NCBI GenBank assembly: GCA_964640065.1
Contig: CAZXIE010000003.1
Span: 1-64,000 of the forward strand
DNA: 64,000 bases
Source of the DNA: JAJRXG01 sp964640065
Lineage (GTDB): Bacteria; Bacteroidota; Bacteroidia; Chitinophagales; Saprospiraceae
Reading direction: 5' to 3'
A model generated the notes under the pieces. The model was not told where the DNA came from and ran no database searches. It saw only the letters and a program-made list of their open reading frames with translations. The translations under genes and the position numbers were made by a program. Shown here piece by piece: positions 7,785 to 16,478 of the stretch (within the stretch, counting starts at the first letter, position 1; every line of letters begins with the position of its first letter).

Positions 7785-10349
7785 TTATTCATTCATTGCC
7801 TCACTTTCTTTCTCTTTTTTCACTTCTGTGATCGTAAGCTCTTCTTGACCTTTACTATGACCTATCTTGAAGTGAAGTCCTTGCTTATTACCTAGTGAAA
7901 GTATTTTTTCTGCTAGCGGATCTTCTATGTACCGCTGTATAGCTCTGTGTAACGGTCTTGCTCCATATGCTGGATCAAATCCCTTTTCCGCTAAGAACTC
8001 TTTCGCTGCTTTGCTTAATTTGACTGTGTAGCCCATATGATCTAGACGCTTGTCTAGATTTTTAAGCGCGATATCTACTATTTTGAGGATGTGTGATTTC
8101 TCTAAGCTGTTGAAGATCACAGTATCATCTATCCTATTAAGAAACTCCGGAGAGAATCTATTCTTAAGTTCTTTATCGATGATAGCTTTCGAATGATCTT
8201 CTGCATTATCCTGACGCGCACTTGTAGAGAATCCAACTCCTTGACCAAAGTCCTTGAGCTTCTTCACACCGATGTTAGATGTCATGATGATCAGCGTATT
8301 CTTAAAGTCCACCTTACGTCCTAATCCATCTGTCAACTGACCATCGTCAAGAACTTGCAGTAAGATGTTGTATACATCGTGGTGCGCTTTTTCTATCTCA
8401 TCAAGCAAGATGACAGAATATGGCTTTCTTCTTACCTTCTCAGTAAGCTGGCCACCTTCTTCATAACCTACATATCCCGGAGGAGCTCCTATCAATCTAC
8501 TGATACTAAACTTCTCCATGTACTCACTCATATCTATACGTACAAGTGCATCTTCAGTATCAAATAAGTATCTCGCCAAAGCCTTAGCCAACTCTGTCTT
8601 ACCTACTCCAGTTGGTCCTAGGAAGATGAAAGATCCGATAGGCTTCTTCGGGTCTTTTAGACCAACTCTATTACGCTGTATAGCTTTGGTAACCTTGATG
8701 ATAGCCTCATCTTGTCCGATGATCTCCTTTTTAATATCATCTGACATGCCGACTAGCTTATTGCTTTCAGTCTGTGCTACTCTTTTCACAGGTATGCCAG
8801 TCATCATAGCAACTATCTCAGCTATCTCTTCTTCACCAACTGGGTACTTCTTAGTCTTGGACTCTTCGTCCCATTCTTTTTTGGCTTGTTCTAGCTTCTT
8901 GAATAGTTTGCTCTCATTATCTCTGAGATCTGCAGCCTTCTCATATTGCTGATTCTTGACCGCCTGATTTTTCTTTTCACGGATCTCCTCGATCTGTTTT
9001 TCTAGATCCTCGATGTACTTAGGTACATGGATATTTTTCAGATGCGTTCTAGCACCTACTTCATCTAGGATATCTATCGCCTTATCTGGCAGATGTCGAT
9101 CACTGATATATCTATCACTCATGTGCACACATGCTTTGATAGCATCGTCAGTATACTCTACATTGTGAAACTCCTCATACTTCGACTTGATATTGTTGAG
9201 TATATGGATCGCCTCATCTGGTGATGGCGGTTCTACTAGTACCTTCTGAAATCTTCTGTCAAGAGCACCATCTTTCTCGATGTACTGTCTGTACTCATCG
9301 AGAGTAGAAGCACCGATGCACTGTAACTCGCCTCTTGCAAGTGCTGGCTTGAATATGTTAGAGGCATCAAGTGATCCCGTCGACCCTCCAGCTCCGATGA
9401 TCGTATGGATCTCGTCGATAAAGAGGATGACATCAGTAGTTTTTTCCAACTCATTCATGATAGCTTTCATTCGCTCTTCGAACTGGCCTCTGTACTTGGT
9501 GCCTGCTACGAGAGCTGCTAAGTCCAACATGACTATGCGCTTATCATAAAGTGTCCTAGATACTTTCTTCTGATGGATCCTAAGTGCAAGACCTTCGACG
9601 ATAGCCGTCTTACCCACACCTGGTTCTCCGATCAGTACCGGATTATTCTTTTTCCTTCTACTAAGTATCTGTGATACTCTTTCTATCTCGGTTTCTCTTC
9701 CGATGATAGGATCGAGTTTTCCTTCTTCAGCTAATCTTGTTACATCACGTCCAAAATTATCGAGGACTGGCGTGCGGGACTTCGTGCTTCCTCTTCTTGA
9801 GGATCTTGAACTATAAGAACTTTCCTCCTCTAGTGGTATGTCCGCATCGGCAGCAGAGTCGGTGATATATTCGAATCCTCCATCTTGCTCCTGCAAGACA
9901 TATTCTAGCTCTGTTTTATAACCATCATAATCCACATCAAAGTGATCTAAGATCTTACAAGCGAGATTATCTCTATGCTTGAGGATCGAGAGCATGAGGT
10001 GCTCTGGATTGATCTCATCATTCTTAAAAAGCTTGGACTCTAGGAAAGTGACTTTGAGTACCTTCTCAGCGTGCTTGTTAAGAGGGATGTTGCCCACGTT
10101 CAGATTAGTGTTATCTGCCTTATTGCTCTTGGTAGATTCTTCTACTCTATACTTAAGTTGATCGAGATCTATCTGTAGCGAGTTGAGTACTCTAACCGCT
10201 ATGTTGTCTTGCTCTTTGAGCATGCCAAGCAACAAGTGCTCTGTCCCGATATAATCATGACCTAGTCTGACGGCTTCGTCTCGACTCAGGGAGATGATCT
10301 TTTTGACCTTTGGTGAAAATTTCCTATTCATTTTCTTTCGTTCTTGCAT
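7785..10349 (-). CDS. clpC: ATP-dependent Clp protease ATPase subunit ClpC
   Basis: An 854-residue Hsp100 unfoldase. It has two N-terminal Clp-N repeats (about 1-150, starting K-F-S-P-K-V-K-K-I-I) and a first AAA+ domain with Walker A G-E-P-G-V-G-K-T at about 240. A UVR-type motif, Q-Y-E-K-A-A-D-L-R (about 470), lies in the middle region. The second AAA+ domain has G-P-T-G-V-G-K-T at about 578 and Walker B V-I-L-L-D-E-I-E, followed by the C-terminal small domain. The UVR motif and length fit ClpC rather than ClpB or ClpA. It would feed unfolded proteins to ClpP, which is not in the window. ATG at 10349; a second ATG at 10331 is a plausible alternative. Confidence 0.95.
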   Translation of the reverse strand: MQERKKMNRKFSPKVKKIISLSRDEAVRLGHDYIGTEHLLLGMLKEQDNIAVRVLNSLQIDLDQLKYRVEESTKSNKADNTNLNVGNIPLNKHAEKVLKVTFLESKLFKNDEINPEHLMLSILKHRDNLACKILDHFDVDYDGYKTELEYVLQEQDGGFEYITDSAADADIPLEEESSYSSRSSRRGSTKSRTPVLDNFGRDVTRLAEEGKLDPIIGRETEIERVSQILSRRKKNNPVLIGEPGVGKTAIVEGLALRIHQKKVSRTLYDKRIVMLDLAALVAGTKYRGQFEERMKAIMNELEKTTDVILFIDEIHTIIGAGGSTGSLDASNIFKPALARGELQCIGASTLDEYRQYIEKDGALDRRFQKVLVEPPSPDEAIHILNNIKSKYEEFHNVEYTDDAIKACVHMSDRYISDRHLPDKAIDILDEVGARTHLKNIHVPKYIEDLEKQIEEIREKKNQAVKNQQYEKAADLRDNESKLFKKLEQAKKEWDEESKTKKYPVGEEEIAEIVAMMTGIPVKRVAQTESNKLVGMSDDIKKEIIGQDEAIIKVTKAIQRNRVGLKDPKKPIGSFIFLGPTGVGKTELAKALARYLFDTEDALVRIDMSEYMEKFSISRLIGAPPGYVGYEEGGQLTEKVRRKPYSVILLDEIEKAHHDVYNILLQVLDDGQLTDGLGRKVDFKNTLIIMTSNIGVKKLKDFGQGVGFSTSARQDNAEDHSKAIIDKELKNRFSPEFLNRIDDTVIFNSLEKSHILKIVDIALKNLDKRLDHMGYTVKLSKAAKEFLAEKGFDPAYGARPLHRAIQRYIEDPLAEKILSLGNKQGLHFKIGHSKGQEELTITEVKKEKESEAMNE

Positions 10350-10824
10350 CTAGTCTTCGAGATTCTAGATCTCAATTCCTTAGATGTAGTTTCATTTAAA
10401 CCCTCAACGTGCTGCCTAAGCAAGTATACTAAATAAAAGACGCAGATGCGGTTTAAGTTGTGCGTCAAAACTGACACTTACACATTTCTTAACAAAAACG
10501 TGCCAAGCGCGTTTTTCTGTTCATTTGTCAGGTATTGTTTTTGACATGGAAAGAAGTGTCAGTTTATCCGCTTTTGTTATACAACATTTGTCATGTCCAC
10601 GCATAACACATTAAAGATAATCATAATGTGTAATAAACAGAAATTCAACGTTGATTTAACATCATCTCTGAAGCTCCTTCAAGTCTGAGGTTCTTTTGCT
10701 CTTCAGGATGGGGTGTAGTCACTTTCTCATAGGATTTTAGCTGACATCGCCTATATTTGCAGCCTTTCGACTAAAAAAATTAACACTCTTTTATTGAGCG
10801 AGTGTTAGGAAAAGACTACTCACT
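10350..10824. promoter_or_regulatory. divergent control region of clpC and the STAS gene, with TGACA/TGTCA array
   Basis: This gene-free stretch holds five copies of TGACA or its complement TGTCA within 122 bases (10472, 10526, 10542, 10557 and 10589). One pair is arranged as GTCA-AAAC-TGAC (10464-10475) and another as TGACA-N10-TGTCA (10542-10561). Between them lies a palindrome at 10494-10516 with arms AAAAACGTGC and GCGCGTTTTT. No CIRCE element is visible. I infer an operator array, possibly stress-related given clpC, but the regulator is unknown. Confidence 0.45.
10752..10759 (+). promoter_or_regulatory. -7 box of the STAS gene
   Basis: TATATTTG exactly matches the Bacteroidota -7 consensus, about 65 bases upstream of the STAS ATG. 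There is no clear -33 element at the expected distance. Confidence 0.45.
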
Positions 10825-11205
10825 ATGAAGATCAGTTTAGAAAAAAAGGATAAGTACTCAGTTCTCAAGTTAGAAGAGGAAAATCTGAACTCAGTAATTG
10901 CGCCGGATGTGAAGAGCGAATTCGTCTTCCTTCGCAACGAAGGTGTGCAGCATTTGATATTTGATATGGCTGATGTGAAGTATGTCGACTCTTCAGGCTT
11001 GAGTGCTATCCTAACGGCTAATCGATTATGGAATGGCTATGGAGCTTTTGTTCTGACTAACGTTACTCATCCTGCGGTGACAAAATTGATAGAGATATCA
11101 AGGCTACAGACTATCTTGACTATCATCCCTACGCTGCAAGAAAGCATAGATTATGTCATGATGGAAGAGCTTCAAAGAGAGCTTACCAAAGACGACGAAG
11201 AGTAG
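10825..11205 (+). CDS. STAS-domain protein (anti-sigma factor antagonist-like)
   Basis: A 126-residue single STAS domain. The conserved phosphorylatable serine lies in the motif Y-V-D-S-S-G-L-S (about residues 52-59), preceded by the beta strand H-L-I-F-D-M-A-D-V. Such proteins bind a partner kinase/anti-sigma or act in signalling complexes, and are switched by serine phosphorylation. No kinase or phosphatase gene is adjacent, so the partner is unknown. The C-terminus is an acidic tail (D-D-E-E). It is divergent from clpC across a long control region and convergent with alkaline phosphatase. Confidence 0.88.
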   Translation: MKISLEKKDKYSVLKLEEENLNSVIAPDVKSEFVFLRNEGVQHLIFDMADVKYVDSSGLSAILTANRLWNGYGAFVLTNVTHPAVTKLIEISRLQTILTIIPTLQESIDYVMMEELQRELTKDDEE

Positions 11206-11229
11206 TAGGCTAGACACCGATCGCGACTA

Positions 11230-12336
11230 CTACCAGCCAAAAGCGTCTTTCATTTTGTTATAGATGGCTGTATTCTCATATATACCTCCGAAGGTTTCTG
11301 CCTTTGGACCAAATGCATACACAGGTATAAGTGTTCCCGTATGATAGTTGGATGTAAAGGCAGCAGTGATATTACCTATTTCTGATTCCTGCTGTATCGC
11401 CAGACCTCCAGTCTCATGATCAGCTGTAATCACAACGAGAGTTTCTCCATCAGCAGCTGCCCAGTCCAAGACTCTTCCCACGATGCCATTAAATTCTTCC
11501 CATTCACTTAGCACCCAATCGATATCATTAGCATGTCCTCCCCAGTCTATCTGGGATCCTTCTACCATTAAGAAAAAACCCTCATCACCATGATTTGAAA
11601 GATGGTCTAGAGCGATATTTGTGGCCAGCGGTAAGTAATCTCGCCCTTCACTTCTGCGGAGAGGCTCTTCACTGGCTGTGAGATAAGCGAAGTTTTTAGT
11701 AGGATCTACTGTGAGTTCTTTTAGCTCCTTTTCGAAGTAAGAGCTTACGATGTATTCTTTTTTTCTCAACTCTGAGAGAAGGTCACGATCATCATGACTT
11801 CTCGCGTCGAAGTGCTTGCGACCACCACCGATGAATAAATCAATCTCGGTTTTTAAGAAGTCTTCGGCGATCTCCTCAGCGTTTTTACGAAACTTATTAT
11901 GAGCTATAAATGAAGCGGGTGTTGCATGAGTGATAGAAGAAGTAGCTATAAGCCCTGTAGATAGACCTCTCTCTTCAGCTTCTTCGAGTATAGTAGGGAT
12001 AGGGATCGTATCTGCATTGACAGCTATGGCTCCATTATAGGTTTTTTGACCACAGGCAAATGCCGTGGCTCCAGCCGCAGAGTCGGTGATGAGCGCATTT
12101 GAAGCATAGGGTTTGTGTAGACCGATATGCTTGATTCTTTCGAAGTGTGAAGTATTTGCGAAAGCGAAAGTACCTGCACTTAGCTGAGTCAGACCCATAC
12201 CATCTCCTATGAGAAGGATGATATTCTTTACCCCCGTTTTATTAGCAGTAGGGATGCTCTTAAAGGTGTCTTTTTTACTTACACAACTGCCGCATACGAC
12301 TACGCACAGAATGAACAAGAGAGACTTCGTAGACAT
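11230..12336 (-). CDS. alkaline phosphatase, lipoprotein
   Basis: A 368-residue PhoA-superfamily phosphomonoesterase that releases phosphate from organic esters outside the cytoplasm. It has a lipoprotein-type signal peptide ending C-G-S-C near residue 18. Visible metal and catalytic motifs are G-D-G-M-G (about 45), the serine-nucleophile motif D-S-A-A-G-A-T-A (about 86), G-G-G-R-K-H-F, and A-D-H-E-T-G-G (about 305). The final metal histidine is in S-N-Y-H-T-G. Length is short but normal for bacterial secreted forms. It lies 56 bases downstream of dprA on the same strand. A copy of the dispersed GNRA motif lies inside it. Confidence 0.93.
   Translation of the reverse strand: MSTKSLLFILCVVVCGSCVSKKDTFKSIPTANKTGVKNIILLIGDGMGLTQLSAGTFAFANTSHFERIKHIGLHKPYASNALITDSAAGATAFACGQKTYNGAIAVNADTIPIPTILEEAEERGLSTGLIATSSITHATPASFIAHNKFRKNAEEIAEDFLKTEIDLFIGGGRKHFDARSHDDRDLLSELRKKEYIVSSYFEKELKELTVDPTKNFAYLTASEEPLRRSEGRDYLPLATNIALDHLSNHGDEGFFLMVEGSQIDWGGHANDIDWVLSEWEEFNGIVGRVLDWAAADGETLVVITADHETGGLAIQQESEIGNITAAFTSNYHTGTLIPVYAFGPKAETFGGIYENTAIYNKMKDAFGW
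12154..12166 (+). repeat. dispersed GNRA motif, copy 3
   Basis: ATTTGCGAAAGCG (pair G/C, loop GAAA), antisense inside the alkaline phosphatase gene, where it encodes A-F-A-N. Confidence 0.85.
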
Positions 12337-12392
12337 GATTCTTATTTGTACACTAATCTACTCTTATCTCTTGTACATCTATCATGTCGATG

Positions 12393-13493
12393 TTATGATA
12401 TTGTATAAAGTTTGCCAGGTAAGGATCGGATCACTCCGCTAAATTCTAAGTTAAGCAAGAGCGAGGCAAGTTCACTGAGGGGTATCTTGGCTTGATGATG
12501 CAGCCAGTCTACACCGACCTCTTCTTTGGTCCTAAGTAGGTCGACGATCTGTTGTTCTTGTTCACTTAACTCGACGAATAATGAAGCCTGCTTATCCTTT
12601 TTGGTATCACCAGGTGTCCAGTTCATAATGTAGGCGATATCTTCTATACTTTGATATAGGTGCGCCTTACTTTGCTTGATTAGCCCATTACAACCTTCAG
12701 AAGCAGCGTCGTTTATTCTTCCGGGGATAGCAAAGACATCCTTGTAATATTGGTTGCCGAAATCAGCTGTTATCAGAGAGCCCCCTTTCTTTGCTGATTG
12801 GACGACGATGATGACATCGGCGAGTCCTGCGATGAGCCGATTCCGTCGAGGAAAGTTCTCCCAGTCCGTTCTCATGTTTATCGGATACTCCGTTATGATG
12901 GCACCGTTCTTTTGGATCTCGTTATAGAGTCCGCGATGAGCTGCGGGATAGATGACGTCCATGCCAGTGCCCATGACAGCTATGTTGGGGATCTTGTTTT
13001 GATTGGACATCTTATGGGCGATACTATCTATCCCGTAAGCCATACCGCTGATGATCTGGACATCATATGGTATGAGATCTTCCACCAGTTGCTCGCAGAT
13101 CTGTACTCCATATGGACTAGGCTTTCGAGTGCCGACGATGGCCACTGTTCGCTTGTGTTGTTCGTCCCACTCACCTCTGGAAAAGTAGAGTAGCGGAGCA
13201 TCAGGTATATGCTTGAATCTTGCAGGATAGTTGTCATCTAAGTATGTCGTGATCTGTACGCCTTCCTTTTCACAAAACTCTAAGTCTGGTAGAGCCAAAT
13301 CTTCGGGTTGAGAAGAGAGGATCTCCTTAATCACACTTTCGCTGATGTCCGGTATTTTCCTAAGAGCTTGTTCTGAAGCTTGCCAGACGGCGCTCATATC
13401 ACCACAGTGCGCCACTAGCTGTCGACCCATGATAGGACCAAGACCCTTGATCTTCGACAGAGCGACTTCATATGCAAGCTTAGGTAAGGTCAT
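12393..13493 (-). CDS. dprA: DNA-processing protein DprA/Smf
   Basis: A 366-residue DprA that loads RecA onto incoming single-stranded DNA during natural transformation. The N-terminal helix-hairpin-helix region (about 1-70) is followed by the Rossmann-like DprA core. Core motifs include V-A-I-V-G-T-R-K-P-S, S-G-M-A-Y-G-I-D-S-I-A-H, E-Y-P (with F-P-R-R-N-R-L-I-A-G-L-A-D), and G-G-S-L-I-T-A. A C-terminal winged-helix DprA_WH domain ends at residue 366. All core motifs are intact. dprA is near-universal, so its presence does not prove competence, but it is relevant to the uptake-signal hypothesis for the dispersed motif. Confidence 0.95.
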   Translation of the reverse strand: MTLPKLAYEVALSKIKGLGPIMGRQLVAHCGDMSAVWQASEQALRKIPDISESVIKEILSSQPEDLALPDLEFCEKEGVQITTYLDDNYPARFKHIPDAPLLYFSRGEWDEQHKRTVAIVGTRKPSPYGVQICEQLVEDLIPYDVQIISGMAYGIDSIAHKMSNQNKIPNIAVMGTGMDVIYPAAHRGLYNEIQKNGAIITEYPINMRTDWENFPRRNRLIAGLADVIIVVQSAKKGGSLITADFGNQYYKDVFAIPGRINDAASEGCNGLIKQSKAHLYQSIEDIAYIMNWTPGDTKKDKQASLFVELSEQEQQIVDLLRTKEEVGVDWLHHQAKIPLSELASLLLNLEFSGVIRSLPGKLYTIS

Positions 13494-13521
13494 ACAGGCT
13501 TGAAAGATAGATGATCAGTTT

Positions 13522-13534
13522 CACTTTCGTAAAT
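13522..13534 (-). repeat. dispersed GNRA motif, copy 4
   Basis: ATTTACGAAAGTG on the minus strand (pair A/T, loop GAAA), in the short gap between dprA and the divergent outer-membrane protein gene. Confidence 0.85.
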
Positions 13535-13585
13535 GCTTTAATTCTATAAGCCCATACAAGCCCTTCTTTTGCATACATTGGTGCC

Positions 13586-14263
13586 GTGAAATTTACTCCT
13601 GCCTTACGTTCATTTATTATGATGATGTTGTTCATCAACCTTGCTATCTCTACGCTGGCACAAGTCAATATCAAAGTAGGCTATGGCATCTCGTTCCCAC
13701 AGTTGTCTACTGTTAATCAGATACTTGCAGATTGGCAACCGGCAGGAGCTAACATCTCTGAGCCTTTTGGCTCTCTCAGTGTTGTCCATGGTATACAACT
13801 AGGAGTAAGATACAGACTTGCTAATACAGGCATAGAACTTGGCTGGGAGACGATGGCACAAGACAAATCCGCTTTGGCTTTCGTACCAAGTAGCGATGCT
13901 TTCATCGATCGCACATATCGTTTTGCACTTAATAGTTACCATGTCGGCATAGAGCATTACTTCGATAAGTATGGCATCGGCACCGCTCTACACTCACAAA
14001 GACTAGGTATAGAGCGACCGATCGGTAATAATGATCTTTCACTGGTAAGCGAAAGACAGCTAGCCATAAGATTACAATTGATCTGGCAAGTACAGAAGAG
14101 CGACTTAGTCTCAGTATTAATCAAGCCGTACTACCAGATCCCATTAGGATCATATGACTTATCCGCATTTGCCGATGATATAGGAGTCAGCGACTTTCGA
14201 GAAGACTCACTTTCTATGTTTGGTGTATCCCTTGTCTTTTATAACGGTCGACAATACCGTTAA
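13586..14263 (+). CDS. predicted secreted/outer-membrane protein
   Basis: A 225-residue protein with a signal peptide (hydrophobic core about residues 10-22, cleavage after T-L-A-Q near 25). The mature chain shows alternating strand patterns and aromatic girdles, as in G-V-R-Y-R-L-A-N-T-G-I-E-L-G-W-E, suggesting a small outer-membrane beta-barrel. I do not recognise a family. The start taken is GTG at 13586, which supplies the positive n-region (K, R). ATG codons at 13619-13625 would give a signal peptide without a charged n-region and are less likely. It converges with the AT-rich gene downstream. Confidence 0.75.
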   Translation: MKFTPALRSFIMMMLFINLAISTLAQVNIKVGYGISFPQLSTVNQILADWQPAGANISEPFGSLSVVHGIQLGVRYRLANTGIELGWETMAQDKSALAFVPSSDAFIDRTYRFALNSYHVGIEHYFDKYGIGTALHSQRLGIERPIGNNDLSLVSERQLAIRLQLIWQVQKSDLVSVLIKPYYQIPLGSYDLSAFADDIGVSDFREDSLSMFGVSLVFYNGRQYR

Positions 14264-14278
14264 TTAGAATATAGCATA

Positions 14279-15811
14279 CTAACTAGCTTGTCTTAATCCT
14301 CTCTTTTCAGTTGAAGTACCTCTCGACTTTTTAGGAACATAATTATGATCGGGTCTTAATTCGTTCATAATGATCTCCCAGAGAGTTTCATATGGGATCA
14401 CTTCGATCTCAAAGGGTTGATTGATGAGATCCATCTCTGAAGCAAGTAACCTTTGATATAGATCTGCAGTGGCTCTCTCAACTCTAAGTTGATTAAAACT
14501 CCACTTAGGTATCTCAAGTATCATTTTTATAAAACACATACTTCTGAAGGTTTCATCATTTCTAAGGTATCGAGATGTATATTTTCCTAGAGATTCTATT
14601 CTATCTATTGCCTTATTGTATTGTTTTCGAGTTATAAAAAAGAGCATCTGAGCTATGAGTATTGGGATATTCATCGCCTTCTTGTCCTTAGAATAACCTG
14701 GCAGATCGTTGATAAATCTTTGTATGCTAAACCTTCTGCGACGTCCTTCATATGTTGCATGTCCAGTTTCTATCAAAAGATTGACATATGCTTCATATAG
14801 AAACCAGTCTCTTTTGAAAACTGGTGACATTAAATTAAATTTCTTGTGATTTAATATCTTAAAAACTAAGGATATAGCCTCTTCATAATCTCCTTTATGG
14901 AGCTTTAGCACAGTGACGCTGCGCAGAAAATTAAAACTTCCTAAGGTGTTTTTTGGCAACACTTCATTAGCTTCTTTGAGTACTGTTTCTCCTTTTTCAT
15001 ATGCTTTTATTTGAATCAGATAAATAATTTGGAGACTATATCCATGATTCAAACCAGGAATAAACTTGAAGTCTAAATTTAAAAAATACTCAGTTTTTGA
15101 ACAGGCTATTTGATAAACTTCACCCATCGACTTTTCATGTGAAGCCTTCAAATATTGCAGACTAAAAAATATATCGTGAAACAAAACAGAAGGAATTTTA
15201 TGAAAGTAAGTGCGATATTTTTCAAGAATTTCGCCGCATAGTTTGGCTGTCTCTATGTTGTGAGAAGCGCTTTGGTCATCTCTGATGACCATTTCCAAAT
15301 AATCTCTTTCAATAGACCGCTCTATTTTGTAGTATTCAAGATAAGTTTCGAATTCTTGGTATGACGCAACTATTTTTTTCTTGTTTTTAAAAAATCTTCT
15401 CTTGGTATATAGAATTTTATTAGCTTGAAAAACTACTTCTAAAACAGAATATTTTTTACCAACCTTTATAGCTCTTTCTGCTACGAAAACTGCGGCATGT
15501 TTTAAAAGTGAATAGTTTAATATCTCTGCCGCCAGAAGTAACTTTTTAGCTTGAAAGATTCCTCTACTTAGTTCAGATTTAGTGGCAGTTTCATTTATTT
15601 TAAGAAGTGAGGGTAAGGCAGAATCTAAAAATCTAATAGCATCGCGTTGTTTTGTATTGTGATTTATGTTATTTGAAGAAATACTTTCGTTGTTAGTAAG
15701 ATTTCTTATAAGATCGTTAGGATCCAGACTTTTAGGTACACTCTCTCCTCGCTTTACGCCCAGATATAGCTGATATAGTATTTCTCCTATCAAAAGTGTA
15801 TTCTTAATCAC
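14279..15811 (-). CDS. hypothetical alpha-helical (TPR-like) protein
   Basis: A 510-residue, almost entirely helical protein. Helical hairpins recur along its length, such as L-H-K-G-D-Y-E-E-A-I-S-L-V-F and R-K-Q-Y-N-K-A-I-D-R-I, spaced as in degenerate tetratricopeptide repeats. There is no signal peptide or transmembrane helix, so it is probably cytoplasmic and protein-binding. It starts with GTG; no ATG lies between this codon and the upstream stop. Base composition is visibly more AT-rich than its neighbours, and it is followed (upstream) by an unusually long gap. Both could mark foreign origin, but I see no mobile-element genes. Function unknown. Confidence 0.8.
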   Translation of the reverse strand: MIKNTLLIGEILYQLYLGVKRGESVPKSLDPNDLIRNLTNNESISSNNINHNTKQRDAIRFLDSALPSLLKINETATKSELSRGIFQAKKLLLAAEILNYSLLKHAAVFVAERAIKVGKKYSVLEVVFQANKILYTKRRFFKNKKKIVASYQEFETYLEYYKIERSIERDYLEMVIRDDQSASHNIETAKLCGEILEKYRTYFHKIPSVLFHDIFFSLQYLKASHEKSMGEVYQIACSKTEYFLNLDFKFIPGLNHGYSLQIIYLIQIKAYEKGETVLKEANEVLPKNTLGSFNFLRSVTVLKLHKGDYEEAISLVFKILNHKKFNLMSPVFKRDWFLYEAYVNLLIETGHATYEGRRRRFSIQRFINDLPGYSKDKKAMNIPILIAQMLFFITRKQYNKAIDRIESLGKYTSRYLRNDETFRSMCFIKMILEIPKWSFNQLRVERATADLYQRLLASEMDLINQPFEIEVIPYETLWEIIMNELRPDHNYVPKKSRGTSTEKRGLRQAS

Positions 15812-16086
15812 GTGAGAAAGAGTAATATATGAAAGATTTTAGCTTTTGAGTGCCATTGTTTAGTTGAAGCGCTTACTACTCCTTGTCTAGATTATATCCT
15901 TATCCGCTTTTTAAGTTTGAGATTCACTGCCACTTGAACATCTTAAACTGTAAAGAAATGGGAAGAACAATATCGGAAGATCTCGACGGGATATAAACAT
16001 CCTCTCTAAGATTAAAATAATCGACACATGATGTTGATTAAGTAATAATGTAAAATCCTGATAATCAGGATGGTAGCTGAGATTTA

Positions 16087-16258
16087 TCACTTCAAACGTA
16101 CCTTTTGTTGTATAATTAGTACAGTATAACTGACCAGTGCTTGGGTATACTTAGGATATATATTTGTATCAACGATAAAAGATATCGTCTCAAAAGTATA
16201 GGTACGTTAGAGGTAACTGTTGATTGGTCTTTTTGACCAGTCGCGGTTCCTTTTTTTT
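16087..16258 (+). ncRNA. candidate structured ncRNA A
   Basis: Hand folding gives a nested rod. ACTTC (16089-16093) pairs with GAGGT (16210-16214). AACGTACC (16095-16102) pairs with GGTACGTT (16201-16208). TTTTG (16103-16107) pairs with CAAAA (16191-16195). An inner hairpin is ACGATA/TATCGT. The rod is followed by a nine-pair hairpin (16221-16229 with 16235-16243, T5 loop) and a run of eight T at 16251-16258 that could terminate transcription on the plus strand. Size and shape recall 6S RNA, but I cannot match any family. No good promoter was found upstream, so this remains a candidate. Confidence 0.35.
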
Positions 16259-16287
16259 AAAAGAAGTATAGAAAGTTTGTTGTGGTT

Positions 16288-16430
16288 GACAAGTCCAGTT
16301 GATCGTCTTCTTCAAGGGAGAATGTGGCAACGTAAGTTGCATACCTAAACACAGGAGTTCCTTCGGAGGTACAGTGAAAATTTAATAGAACAGATTTTTA
16401 GACAATCTCATTCTGGACTACTTTCTTGTC
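16288..16430 (+). ncRNA. candidate structured ncRNA B (strand uncertain)
   Basis: An interrupted closing helix joins GACAAG (16288) with CTTGTC (16425-16430), TCCAG (16294-16298) with CTGGA (16413-16417), and GATCGTCT (16301-16308) with AGACAATC (16400-16407, one mismatch). Inside are a GCAAC-GTAA-GTTGC hairpin with a GNRA loop and a GTTCCT-TCGG-AGGTAC hairpin. Random sequence also folds, so covariation is needed to support it. Either strand is possible. Confidence 0.3.
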
Positions 16431-16478
16431 CGGGGAATGAAGGCTGAGGTATTATATCTCTCCTTCTATTCTCGTTAT

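Larger units (their letters stand above)
15812..16478. other. 667-bp gene-free region with foldable RNA candidates
   Basis: No credible coding frame. It contains a perfect 17-base palindrome at 16055-16071 (ATCCTGAT-A-ATCAGGAT), two candidate structured RNAs (16087-16258 and 16288-16430), and a -7-like box TATATTTG at 16159-16166 with a short-spaced TTG at 16141. The tmRNA, SRP and RNase P core signatures I know are absent. Confidence 0.5.

Noticed and set aside
8518..8952. 144-residue plus-strand frame
   Set aside because: Antisense to the second AAA+ domain of clpC; no independent support.
10494..10516. Possible sigma-54 promoter (TTGGCACG on the minus strand)
   Set aside because: The -12 GC dinucleotide is missing at the required spacing. 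The sequence is better described as a palindrome.
15812..16478. tmRNA, RNase P RNA or SRP RNA in the large gap
   Set aside because: None of their conserved core sequences was seen on either strand. Only unnamed structured candidates are reported.
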